This document shows, one piece after another, positions 5,841 to 12,437 of a stretch of 12,437 nucleotides of DNA (within the stretch, counting starts at the first letter, position 1; each line of letters opens with the position of its first letter). The notes under the pieces are model-generated. The model did not search any database and was not told the DNA's origin. It saw nothing but the letters and a program-made list of their open reading frames with translations. The position numbers and the translations under genes are program-made. This stretch comes from Bacillota bacterium (GTDB lineage: Bacteria; Bacillota; Clostridia; DSM-8532). Location of the stretch: NCBI GenBank assembly GCA_023459915.1, contig JAEWSN010000250.1, positions 1-12,437 of the forward strand. The letters run 5' to 3'.

Positions 5841-7088
5841 TCAAGGCTGTATGGCCTGCACCCGTTTCCCCTCGGCCAGCCCCGCCACATTCGGATCGTG
5901 GATCAGCTGGTCGCCGGGGTTCAGTCCTGAAACCACCACCACATCGAGGTTGTTTTCCAGACCGGTGGTGACGGGCTGCCGGGCGGCCAGGCCGTCCCGG
6001 GAAACCCAGACCGCGTCCGGCCCTTCCTCCGAGGTGAATATCGCCACTTTCGGGATCACCATGACATCCTCCTGCCGATGCGTGGTGAGGATCACGTCCA
6101 TGTCGGTGCCCATTGGCAGATCCAGCGGATCCTGGGTTGTCAGTGTCACCTTGACACGCTTCTCCACCATACCCAGCGGAGACACGCGGGCTTCTGCGGT
6201 GGCGGCGATATCCCGAATGGTCGCGGGAAAATGGCGATCCGCCATCCGCGTTTCCAGGACGACGTCCGCCTGCATGCCCACGGACAGGTCCGCCACATCG
6301 GCGGCACGCACAAACATCTCGACATATCCCTGCCCGTCCGCCATCAGCTCGAACAGCGGCTGCCCGGGCATGGCCGGCTGTCCCGCGGTTGCCATCACGG
6401 CGGTGAGCGTGCCGGCTGCGGGCGCCTTGATTTCGGTTTTCCCCAGGTCCTCCTCAAGGGCGGTCGCCTCGGCGCGCAGCACATCCACCTGACTTTGGTA
6501 CACCCGATCCGTCTCGCTGTCCGCCTTTTCGGCCTGTGCCCGCAATTGGCCGATTTCGCGTTCCACCTGGCTTTGGGCATTTATCAATCCGTCCACCGCC
6601 TGGGTTGCCGCGTCCAACTCGGCCTGGGAGGCGCTTTGTGCTTCGACCAGTCCGGCCACGCGCGCCTCGTTTTCCATGGCGACCGCGAGCTGCCGCCTGG
6701 TTTCCGCCAGCCGGAGCGCCTGTTGGGCGATCAGATCCTTGAGCGAGCGCAGTTCGGCATCCCGCGAGGCGTTGATGCTTTCCATTTGCGCGCCGATGGT
6801 CGTGAGCCGGTTTTCCAACGGTTTTGGATCCAGCACACAAAGCACGTCCCCTTCGGCCACATGGTCGCCCTGGGACACGAACACCATCTGGATGGTCAGT
6901 GCCGTTTGCGGATGGATGTCGCGCCGGTCGGCCGTGAGCGTGCCTGTTTCGCGCAGCTGCACGGCCAGTGTGGCCGGTTGCAGCGTCACCAGCTCGACCG
7001 GGAGCGGCTTTGTTGCCTCCCAGTATCCATAGCCTGCCGCGCCGAGCAGCAGCAGGATGAGCAGTGTCCATTTAATTGCCTTTTTCAT
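5841..7088 (-). CDS. HlyD/MacA-type membrane fusion (adaptor) protein of an ABC exporter
   Basis: 415 residues. A single N-terminal transmembrane anchor lies at about 6-22 (TLLILLLLGAAGYGYW), so the bulk sits outside the membrane. Residues about 55-92 are the first half of a biotinyl-lipoyl-like domain (VFVSQGDHVAEGDVLCVLDP), residues about 95-215 a long helical hairpin rich in Glu, Gln and Ala, and residues 218-248 the second lipoyl half (EIKAPAAGTLT...GQPAMPGQPLFEL). A beta barrel covers about 255-335 and a membrane-proximal domain the rest (VMVIPKVAIF). Such adaptors gather substrate for MacB- or YknYZ-type ABC exporters and, in two-membrane cells, contact an outer channel. The ATG at 7088 is chosen over an in-frame ATG at 7160 because GGGAGG stands five bases upstream. 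It is third in the operon, 125 bases after the permease gene. Family certain; substrate unknown. Confidence 0.94.
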   Translation of the reverse strand: MKKAIKWTLLILLLLGAAGYGYWEATKPLPVELVTLQPATLAVQLRETGTLTADRRDIHPQTALTIQMVFVSQGDHVAEGDVLCVLDPKPLENRLTTIGAQMESINASRDAELRSLKDLIAQQALRLAETRRQLAVAMENEARVAGLVEAQSASQAELDAATQAVDGLINAQSQVEREIGQLRAQAEKADSETDRVYQSQVDVLRAEATALEEDLGKTEIKAPAAGTLTAVMATAGQPAMPGQPLFELMADGQGYVEMFVRAADVADLSVGMQADVVLETRMADRHFPATIRDIAATAEARVSPLGMVEKRVKVTLTTQDPLDLPMGTDMDVILTTHRQEDVMVIPKVAIFTSEEGPDAVWVSRDGLAARQPVTTGLENNLDVVVVSGLNPGDQLIHDPNVAGLAEGKRVQAIQP

Positions 7089-7213
7089 GCAGGCCTCCCG
7101 TCTGTTCCGTCCACATTTCCGGACTGTGATTTTGCCTGTATTGCGCTGATTGCGCTTCATCCGTCGGCCATTCCCCGCCTGGGGTGTCTTGTCCCGGGGT
7201 GCCCCGCGGCTGC

Positions 7214-9583
7214 CTACTCCCTGGCCTTGAGCACCTCCACCATGTTCAGTCGCCGCAGCCGGCGCCGGATGTTCAGATAGGCCAGTGCCATCGCGCCGCC
7301 CGTGCCCAGCCCGGCGTACAGGAACATCCGGATGTTGATGATGATGGGGACGGCGTACAGGTCGGTCTGCATGCCGTCGGCCATACCCCTGTACATGGCA
7401 TAGGTCAGCGGAATGCCAAGCAGCACGCCGGCTACCGCCAGCACGCTCTGCTCGAAGGAGATGACCTCCTGCACTTCCCGCAAATCCATGCCCAGCACCC
7501 GCAGGGACGCCAGCTCGCGTTCCCGTTCCGACAGGGAGATGACGCTGGCGTTGTAGATGATCGCGAACCCCACCAGGACAACCATGCCCACCAGTACCCA
7601 GACCATGAAGAAGAATTGATCCATCATGGTGACATAGCCATTCTTCAATTCCTCGATGTCATCAATGCCGGCCAGGGTTTGCGCGTCGTCCAGATGGTCC
7701 TTGATGGCCTGTTTTTGCCCGGGATCCACCCGCAGCAGCACCGAGGTGGTGAAGTCTCCCTGATCCAACAGCTGGAGGAGCGTGTCCTGCCGCATGTAGG
7801 CGTTTTGCCCGATGTACTGGGGAATGATGTCTGAAACCGCCATCTTCAGGTCCTTGCCCCGCTGGTGGGGGCTTTCCATCTCCAGCACATCGCCAATCTC
7901 CGCCTCGAGCCTGTCTGCCAGCGGCTGCGACAGCACAAGGCCATCCCGGGGGATCGTGACCGGGCGGTTGCGCCCGTCCGCCACGGTATACAGCATGGCG
8001 TCCGGCGTGTTGGCGACCACCACCGTTCCCTTGTTCAGGTGTCCGTGCCGCAACGTGAATGGCACCTCCAGCAGCGGCTCGGCCAGCCGGACCCCGTCCA
8101 GCCGGCGCAGCTCCGCGACGGCTTCCTGCCGGTTGACGGGCTGCGCGAACACCACCTTCAGGTCATACTTCTGAACATATCGGAATTGATCCATCACGAA
8201 GACGTCGAACAGGTCGGTGAACGAAAAGATGGCGGCCATCAGCGCAAACGACATGGCCACACCCGTGAGCGTGAACAGGCTGCGGGCCGGGCTGAGGAAC
8301 AGGTTGCGCATGGCCATGCGCCCGGGAACGGTCAGCGTGGCCCAGAGCGGCCGCATCCGTTCAAGGAGAATCGACTTGCCCGCGTGCGGGGCCGGGGGCT
8401 GCATCGCCACGGCCGGAGAGAGGCGCAGCACACTTCTGGCGCCGAGCAGGCCGGCCAGCAGGGAGAACCCGACGGACAGCCCCATGCCGGTGAGAAAATA
8501 CCGCCAGGAGAAGCGGTTGACCAGCCCGGGCAGCGTGAAGTAGGTCTGGTAAAGATCGGTCATGTAGCCGGAAAGGGAGAAACCGCCCAGACAACCCAGC
8601 AGACCGCCCAGCACGCCCACCGCCAGCGCGAAGGAGAGATAGTGGTTCAGGACCTCGCCGGTGGTGTGGCCCGCCGCCTTGAGCATGCCGATTTGTGTGC
8701 GCTGGTGCTCCACCATCCGCCGCAGCATGATCCAGAGGATGAGGGTGGAGATGCTCAGAAACAGAAATGGCGCGCTGGTGGCGAAATTGGCGAGCTGGGT
8801 GAGCTCGCTGTCGAGCATGAGGTTGGAGATTTGATCTTTTGCGGCAACCAGCGAGGAAAGGGCGTAGGGTTCGAGCTGGATTCGCAAGGTCTCTTTCACG
8901 TCCCCGAAAGCGGTGTCCGGTTCAAGCGAGAAACTGAGCGCGTTGAATGTGCCCTCGCCGCCAAAAAGCGCCTGCATGGTGTCCAGCGGGATGAAGGCGG
9001 CACCAAAGGTGGCGCCGGCCGGCATGAAATCGGTCATGTTCTTGAGCACATAGACCGCGTCCGGAGACTGCCCCGCCCCATTTATCGTCAGTACCTGCTC
9101 CCGCCCGCGGATGATCAGGGTGATGTCATCTCCGACAGCAAAGCCATTCTGGCGGAAGAATTCCAAGCCGAGCAGCAGTGCGTCGGCCCCGGGCGTGAGC
9201 GCCAGCCCCTCGGTTTGCCACAGGTCGTTCAGACGTGCCGGGTTGGATAAATCCACCGAGATGAGGCGCAGGGAAACATTGTCCGTCCGGCCGGGCAGCA
9301 GGACGCGGACGTCGCGCACCATGGTGCCGGAGGCTTGCGCGATGCCGGGCACGCGCGCCAGAGCGGCGAGTTTTGAGGCCGGGAATTCACGTACATCCGC
9401 AAAGACGTCCGCGAACCGGTAATCCCGGTAATAGGTGTCCTTGGCCTCCACCAGAATATCCCGGACATTGGCCATGGAGACATAGGTCAGCAGGCCGATG
9501 GCGATGATGGAGACACAGGCCAGATAGGACACCGCGTTCTCGCGCATGTCCCGCAGCATTTTTCGAAACAGCAGTGTCCCCAC
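7214..9583 (-). CDS. ABC transporter permease with two FtsX domains
   Basis: 789 residues, in the size range of duplicated FtsX-type permeases. Hydrophobic helices lie at about 17-38, 270-288, 317-338, 362-384, 433-455, 657-678, 713-733 and 749-771, giving the layout TM1 - large outer domain - three TM - linker - TM5 - second outer domain - three TM. The segment SLSERERELASLRVLGMDLREV (about 683-704, shown here only in part: ERERELASLRVLG) is the typical FtsX cytoplasmic motif, and RTQIGMLKAAGHTTGEV near 295-311 is its first-half counterpart. Such permeases couple ATP hydrolysis to mechanical movement of outer domains and export lipids, peptides or drugs with an adaptor. The start is GTG at 9583; its ribosome binding site is poor (AAAGCGAG), and the in-frame TGA at 9614-9616 limits extension. 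The next ATG, at 9559, has no better site. Placed between ATPase and adaptor genes, it clearly belongs to one exporter. Confidence 0.94.
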   Translation of the reverse strand: MGTLLFRKMLRDMRENAVSYLACVSIIAIGLLTYVSMANVRDILVEAKDTYYRDYRFADVFADVREFPASKLAALARVPGIAQASGTMVRDVRVLLPGRTDNVSLRLISVDLSNPARLNDLWQTEGLALTPGADALLLGLEFFRQNGFAVGDDITLIIRGREQVLTINGAGQSPDAVYVLKNMTDFMPAGATFGAAFIPLDTMQALFGGEGTFNALSFSLEPDTAFGDVKETLRIQLEPYALSSLVAAKDQISNLMLDSELTQLANFATSAPFLFLSISTLILWIMLRRMVEHQRTQIGMLKAAGHTTGEVLNHYLSFALAVGVLGGLLGCLGGFSLSGYMTDLYQTYFTLPGLVNRFSWRYFLTGMGLSVGFSLLAGLLGARSVLRLSPAVAMQPPAPHAGKSILLERMRPLWATLTVPGRMAMRNLFLSPARSLFTLTGVAMSFALMAAIFSFTDLFDVFVMDQFRYVQKYDLKVVFAQPVNRQEAVAELRRLDGVRLAEPLLEVPFTLRHGHLNKGTVVVANTPDAMLYTVADGRNRPVTIPRDGLVLSQPLADRLEAEIGDVLEMESPHQRGKDLKMAVSDIIPQYIGQNAYMRQDTLLQLLDQGDFTTSVLLRVDPGQKQAIKDHLDDAQTLAGIDDIEELKNGYVTMMDQFFFMVWVLVGMVVLVGFAIIYNASVISLSERERELASLRVLGMDLREVQEVISFEQSVLAVAGVLLGIPLTYAMYRGMADGMQTDLYAVPIIINIRMFLYAGLGTGGAMALAYLNIRRRLRRLNMVEVLKARE

Positions 9584-9627
9584 CTCGCTTTCAGCAGGAA
9601 TCGAGCCGAGCTTTCACACGTGCGCCC

Positions 9628-9663
9628 GGCCCTTTTGTGGGCGCGGGCTCTTTTACGGGCACG
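9628..9663. repeat. Two tandem 18-bp imperfect repeats between ATPase and permease genes
   Basis: GGCCCTTTTGTGGGCGCG (9628-9645) is followed directly by GGCTCTTTTACGGGCACG (9646-9663), identical at 14 of 18 positions. They fill most of the 96-base spacer between the ATPase stop and the GTG of the permease. No hairpin with a T run is formed, so they do not look like a terminator. They may be a slippage product or an mRNA spacing element. Confidence 0.5.
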
Positions 9664-9679
9664 GGTGCCTGTGCGCGAA

Positions 9680-10411
9680 TCACCAGGCAACCTCATCGGG
9701 CGACAGGGGATGCTCGTTGATGTCCACCTGCACAATCCGGCCGTCCCGCATGTGGAAGACCCGGTCCGCAATGGCGGCGATGCCGGCATTGTGCGTGATG
9801 ATGACCACCGTCTTCCCATGCCGTTGATGAAACGCCTTGAGCAGATGGAGCACCTGGATGCCGGTGGTGAAGTCGAGCGCGCCGGTGGGTTCGTCGCACA
9901 GCAGGATGTCCGGATTTTTCACCACGGCGCGCGCGATGGCCACCCGCTGCTGCTGGCCGCCGGAAAGCTGGGACGGGAAATGGCCCGCCCGGTCCGACAG
10001 CCCCACCTCCTCGAGCACATCCTGTACGCGAAGCGGGTTTTTTGCGATTTCCACGGACAACATGATGTTCTCGTACGCGGTGAGATTGGGCATGAGATTG
10101 TAGAACTGGAACACGAACCCGACCGCCTGACGCCGGTATCGGGTGAGCTGCCGCTCGTCCGCGTTGTGCAGCGGCGTGTCGCGATAATGGATTTCCCCGC
10201 CGCTGGCCCGGTCCATCCCCCCAACGAGGTTGAGCATGGTGCTCTTGCCCGAACCGGACGGACCAAGCACCACCACAAATTCCCCCTCGTAGATTTCGAA
10301 GGAATCTCCCCGCAAGGCGTGGACGGTCACCTCGCCCATCTGGTATCGTTTGGACAGATCCCGCGCGCGCAGGATGACGGGTTTCTCTTTCAGTACGTCC
10401 TGTTGCGACAT
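9680..10411 (-). CDS. ABC transporter ATP-binding protein (MacB/LolD-type)
   Basis: 243 residues, a single nucleotide-binding domain. All catalytic motifs are present: Walker A GPSGSGKS (50-57), Q-loop Gln102 in FVFQFYNLMP, signature LSGGQQQR (149-156), Walker B ILLCDEP with Asp173-Glu174, the D-loop GALD, and His207 in the H-loop. The opening ILRARDLSKRYQMGEVTVHALRG (only IL...RDLSKRYQMGE shown here as motif) is typical of the LolD/MacB/FtsE group, which works with FtsX-type permeases on export or mechanotransmission rather than import. It is the first gene of the operon ATPase - permease - adaptor on the minus strand. The ATG at 10411 has AAGGA eight bases upstream. The operon faces away from a two-component pair, a common arrangement for envelope-stress or drug-responsive exporters. 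Function as energy source of the exporter is near certain; the cargo is unknown. Confidence 0.96.
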   Translation of the reverse strand: MSQQDVLKEKPVILRARDLSKRYQMGEVTVHALRGDSFEIYEGEFVVVLGPSGSGKSTMLNLVGGMDRASGGEIHYRDTPLHNADERQLTRYRRQAVGFVFQFYNLMPNLTAYENIMLSVEIAKNPLRVQDVLEEVGLSDRAGHFPSQLSGGQQQRVAIARAVVKNPDILLCDEPTGALDFTTGIQVLHLLKAFHQRHGKTVVIITHNAGIAAIADRVFHMRDGRIVQVDINEHPLSPDEVAW

Positions 10412-10698
10412 GCCTCACGTCCTTCCGGCGAGCCCGGTTCAAGCAAAGCAGACTGAACCGTGTCCGCGCAGCGCGCGCCGAATCGGCTGTGGACGGCGTC
10501 ATGGGCGGCCGGCCGGTTCGGCTTCCTGCTTCATATCATATCACGCCATGTATACGGCATAATTCGGCGGAAGTATCCGCTGCGTGGCAGCCGGCGTCGG
10601 CAGATGTGGTACGATGTTTTTGCACTTGCATCATTCATGTGCCACAGGCGGGATGATGGTGTGCGTGATCATCCTGGAGCAGGGGTTCGGCAAACCGT
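10412..10698. other. Divergent intergenic region, transporter side
   Basis: No gene is supported. Structures seen: CGGTTCA (10435-10441) against TGAACCG (10454-10460) around 12 bases, which would form a hairpin in the transporter leader about 24 bases before its ATG; GCGGA/TCCGC around AGTA (10567-10580); and GGATGAT (10651-10657) against ATCATCC (10668-10674) around 10 bases. TACGAT at 10610-10615, preceded by TGG, looks like an extended -10 on the plus strand but has no good -35. The region nearest the ATPase gene is very GC-rich; 10530-10570 is markedly AT-richer, as expected for a promoter. Confidence 0.35.
10535..10562 (-). promoter_or_regulatory. Candidate promoter of the ABC exporter operon
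   Basis: On the minus strand TATGAT (10535-10540) is preceded by TGA, giving an extended -10 element. Sixteen bases upstream stands TTATGC (10557-10562), a poor -35. An extended -10 with a weak -35 is what an activator-dependent promoter looks like, which fits control by the neighbouring response regulator. The leader would be about 120 bases. No second good candidate was seen in this region. Confidence 0.38.
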
Positions 10699-10750
10699 AA
10701 GAAATTCGCAAGAATTTGGATCCCCCATTGCAAGAACTGACTGATACACT
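10699..10750 (+). promoter_or_regulatory. Candidate promoter with phased AAGAA boxes before the response regulator gene
   Basis: AAGAA occurs at 10699-10703, 10710-10714 and 10732-10736, with start-to-start spacing of 11 and 22 bp, so all lie on one face of the helix. The first two sit in a direct repeat, AAGAAATTCGC then AAGAATTTGG. Nine bases after the last box comes TGA-TACACT (10742-10750), an extended -10; there is no recognisable -35. OmpR/PhoB-type regulators commonly bind direct repeats at about 11-bp spacing and replace a poor -35. Binding by the adjacent regulator is inference. Confidence 0.4.
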
Positions 10751-10790
10751 GTCCATGTCGCGACAGGGAAACACACAAGGGAAGAAAACG

Positions 10791-11540
10791 ATGGAATTGT
10801 ACAAACCCGGAACGGGCACGGAAACGCAGGGGCAGGCTTCCTGCGCCGAAAAGATTCTGATCTGCGATGACGACAGGGCCATTCTGGACGCGCTGGAAAT
10901 CTACCTGCGTCACGAGGGCTATGACGTGATCCGGGCGGAAAACGGCGCGCAGGCGGTGGAACGGATTGCGGCGCAGCCGGACACCATCCGGCTGGCCATT
11001 CTTGATGTGATGATGCCGGTCATGGACGGCCTCACCGCGGCCATGAGAATTCGGGAGACACACAACCTGCCGATTCTGATGTTGTCCGCCAAGTCGGAGG
11101 ACACAGACAAGATTCTGGGATTGAATTTTGGTGCCGACGACTACATGACCAAGCCGTTCAATCCGCTGGAGCTGTTGGCCCGTGTGAAATCCCAGCTGCG
11201 CCGGTACACCAGGCTGGGCGGGCAGGTGGAGACGCCGGGCGTGCTGCAGACCGGGGCGCTGGTGCTCGACCCGTCTGCGGGAGAAGTGCGGCTCGACGGC
11301 GAGCCGGTACGTCTGACCGCCACCGAATATGGCATTGTCCATTTTCTGATGCGCAATCTGGGGCGTGTATTCTCCATTGATCAAATCTACGAGGCGGTCT
11401 GGAAGGAGCCCTCCTTTTCCGCGGAAAACACCGTGGCGGTGCATATCCGCCGCATCCGCGAGAAAATCGAGATCAACCCGAAGGATCCGAAATATGTAAA
11501 GGTGGTGTGGGGCATTGGATACAGAATGGAAAGGATATAG
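10791..11540 (+). CDS. OmpR/PhoB-type response regulator (VanR-like)
   Basis: 249 residues. The receiver domain covers about 21-137: KILICDDD with acidic Asp26-Asp28, phospho-acceptor Asp72 in LDVMMPVMDG, Ser99 in MLSAK with switch-side Lys101, and Lys121 in MTKPFNPLELLARV. The winged-helix DNA-binding domain covers about 155-249, with LTATEYGIVHFLMRN, the recognition-helix stretch NTVAVHIRRIREKIE and the closing VKVVWGIGYRME. Phosphorylation by the cognate kinase should promote dimerisation and binding to direct repeats. The ATG at 10791 is chosen because AAGGGAAG lies upstream; this leaves an unusual extension of about 20 polar residues before the receiver domain. An in-frame ATG at 10755 lacks a ribosome binding site. 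The histidine kinase gene overlaps or follows at once. Divergence from the ABC exporter operon makes that operon the most likely target, besides itself. Confidence 0.95.
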   Translation: MELYKPGTGTETQGQASCAEKILICDDDRAILDALEIYLRHEGYDVIRAENGAQAVERIAAQPDTIRLAILDVMMPVMDGLTAAMRIRETHNLPILMLSAKSEDTDKILGLNFGADDYMTKPFNPLELLARVKSQLRRYTRLGGQVETPGVLQTGALVLDPSAGEVRLDGEPVRLTATEYGIVHFLMRNLGRVFSIDQIYEAVWKEPSFSAENTVAVHIRRIREKIEINPKDPKYVKVVWGIGYRMERI

Positions 11541-12437
11541 TCACTCGCCTCTGTTGAAGGGGTTCATGCTGTTTTTGGCCTGGTTTTCGTTTGCGGGGCT
11601 GATGCTGGTCTTCGCGCATCTGATCATGTATCCCCAATCGATGATGCTGCTCAGCGGCAACTGGAACACCTTCTCGGCGGACCAGCAGGACTGGCTGCTG
11701 ATGGGAACCACGCGCAGCGCCGCGGAATGGGCGGTGTACGGGGGAATCGTCGCGCTGGTGGCGCTGCTGGGAAGCATTGCCTATCTGGTGATGATGGCCG
11801 GCAGGAGCCACCCCGGCGAACCGGTTGCGCTCCGGCCCATCGACCGGTTGTACACCGATGTCCACACCGGGCTGGTGATGGTGGCGGCCCTTGTCATCAT
11901 GCTTGTGATGGGACGCACCGGAGACCCGTGGGGCCTCCCGTTCCGGGTGATGCTGTTCTGCCTGTCCTTTCTCTCCGCCATGATCGGCAGCTCCTGGATC
12001 CTTTCGCTGGTGCGGTTGGGCAAGGCGGGCCGACTGTTTTCCCATTCCCTGATTGCCACTTGCTTTTCCGCCATTTCCGGCTTGTTCCGGATTTTGGTGC
12101 GGGGGGAGAAGGCATGGCTGGCCATGCTGGGCATCCTGGGCGGCTATGCGGCGGGGAATGGGGTGCTGGTGCTGATGCTGCTCGCGGCCGCACGCGGCAT
12201 GAGCCGTACGGGAACCATTTTCTTCTTCTTCCTGCTGGCCGGCTTCAACCTGCTGGTGCTCCTTGGCGTGGCCCGGTGGCTGGTGGCCTTTGCAGAGGTC
12301 CGGCAGCGGACCCTGACCATGGCGGCAGGCGATTTGCGTCCCGCAGCGCCCTCGAAGCGTACCGTGCCGTTCCTGCTGCGCGACATGGCGTATGGGCTCG
12401 ACACCATCGGGGAGGGGCATCGCCGCGCTGTTGAGGA
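11515..12437 (+). CDS. Sensor histidine kinase, membrane part only (3' end beyond window)
   Basis: About 307 residues up to the window edge, open throughout. Six hydrophobic segments lie at about 16-38, 73-95, 118-133, 144-166, 200-227 and 233-258, joined by short loops with no large outer domain. After the last helix come a HAMP-like stretch (EVRQRTLTMAAGDL, about 261-273) and YGLDTIGEGHRRAVEE at the edge, the phrase that precedes the phospho-acceptor His helix in VanS-type kinases of Bacillota. The catalytic His and ATPase domains should lie just beyond the window. I favour TTG at 11515, overlapping the regulator gene by 26 bases, because it gives the usual polar leader (MDTEWKGYSHSPLLKG) before helix 1 and AAAGGTGG lies upstream; ATG at 11566 is the alternative, with AAGGGG only three bases away. 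The kinase presumably phosphorylates the adjacent regulator. Lack of an outer sensor suggests sensing within the membrane or through the exporter. Confidence 0.85.
   Translation, partial: MDTEWKGYSHSPLLKGFMLFLAWFSFAGLMLVFAHLIMYPQSMMLLSGNWNTFSADQQDWLLMGTTRSAAEWAVYGGIVALVALLGSIAYLVMMAGRSHPGEPVALRPIDRLYTDVHTGLVMVAALVIMLVMGRTGDPWGLPFRVMLFCLSFLSAMIGSSWILSLVRLGKAGRLFSHSLIATCFSAISGLFRILVRGEKAWLAMLGILGGYAAGNGVLVLMLLAAARGMSRTGTIFFFFLLAGFNLLVLLGVARWLVAFAEVRQRTLTMAAGDLRPAAPSKRTVPFLLRDMAYGLDTIGEGHRRAVE

Noticed and set aside
6078..7280. 400-codon open frame on the plus strand
   Set aside because: Antisense to the adaptor gene; no motif and no plausible start context.
7865..9250. 461-codon open frame on the plus strand
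   Set aside because: Antisense shadow of the permease gene; Arg/Gln/His-rich, no recognisable family, no ribosome binding site.
11473..12420. 315-codon open frame on the minus strand
   Set aside because: Antisense to the histidine kinase; very rich in Gln, His and Gly, without domain or signal. The plus-strand frame encodes six coherent membrane helices.
11727..12434. Alternative plus-strand frame of 235 codons
   Set aside because: Overlaps the kinase in another frame; Gly/Arg/Ala-rich without hydrophobic helices.

Overview
The window looks like chromosomal DNA of a fairly GC-rich anaerobic member of the Bacillota (Clostridia or a related class). The basis is the gene types rather than any single marker: a DUF2680-like exported protein, a VanR/VanS-type two-component pair, a PadR regulator coupled to an Fe-S flavoprotein, a ferredoxin-fused aldo/keto reductase, and strong AGGAGG-type ribosome binding sites. 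Genus and species cannot be read from it. I see no rRNA, tRNA, CRISPR array, transposase or phage gene.

Left part (1-3324). A minus-strand pair, a PadR regulator and a Cys-motif flavin oxidoreductase (cut by the left edge), shares an ATGA stop/start overlap. A 394-base intergenic region separates it from a divergent small exported protein with a DUF2680-like core and a Gly/Arg-rich tail, which ends in a hairpin terminator. A plus-strand aldo/keto reductase with a C-terminal 2x[4Fe-4S] ferredoxin domain follows. Its strong intrinsic terminator lies inside the 3' end of the converging gene.

Middle (3290-10411, all minus strand). In transcription order: an ABC ATPase, a two-FtsX-domain permease and a HlyD/MacA-type adaptor, which together form one MacB/YknXYZ-like export system. 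After a 208-base gap with an unusual nested repeat comes a membrane-bound PAS-GGDEF-EAL protein. Its EAL half keeps the catalytic residues while its GGDEF half is altered, so it is probably a c-di-GMP phosphodiesterase. A good -35 element in the gap suggests it has its own promoter.

Right part (10412-12437). A 379-base divergent intergenic region separates the transporter operon from an OmpR/PhoB-type response regulator and a six-helix sensor histidine kinase, which is cut by the right edge just before its expected catalytic core. The regulator promoter carries three AAGAA boxes at 11- and 22-bp spacing next to an extended -10. The simplest reading is that the two-component pair controls itself and the divergent efflux operon, probably in response to an envelope-active compound.

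Most of the window is recognisable and ordinary. The points that deserve a second look are the transporter plus two-component module, the nested repeat at 5761-5827, the structured leader of padR, the terminator buried in a coding sequence, and the phased repeats before the response regulator.
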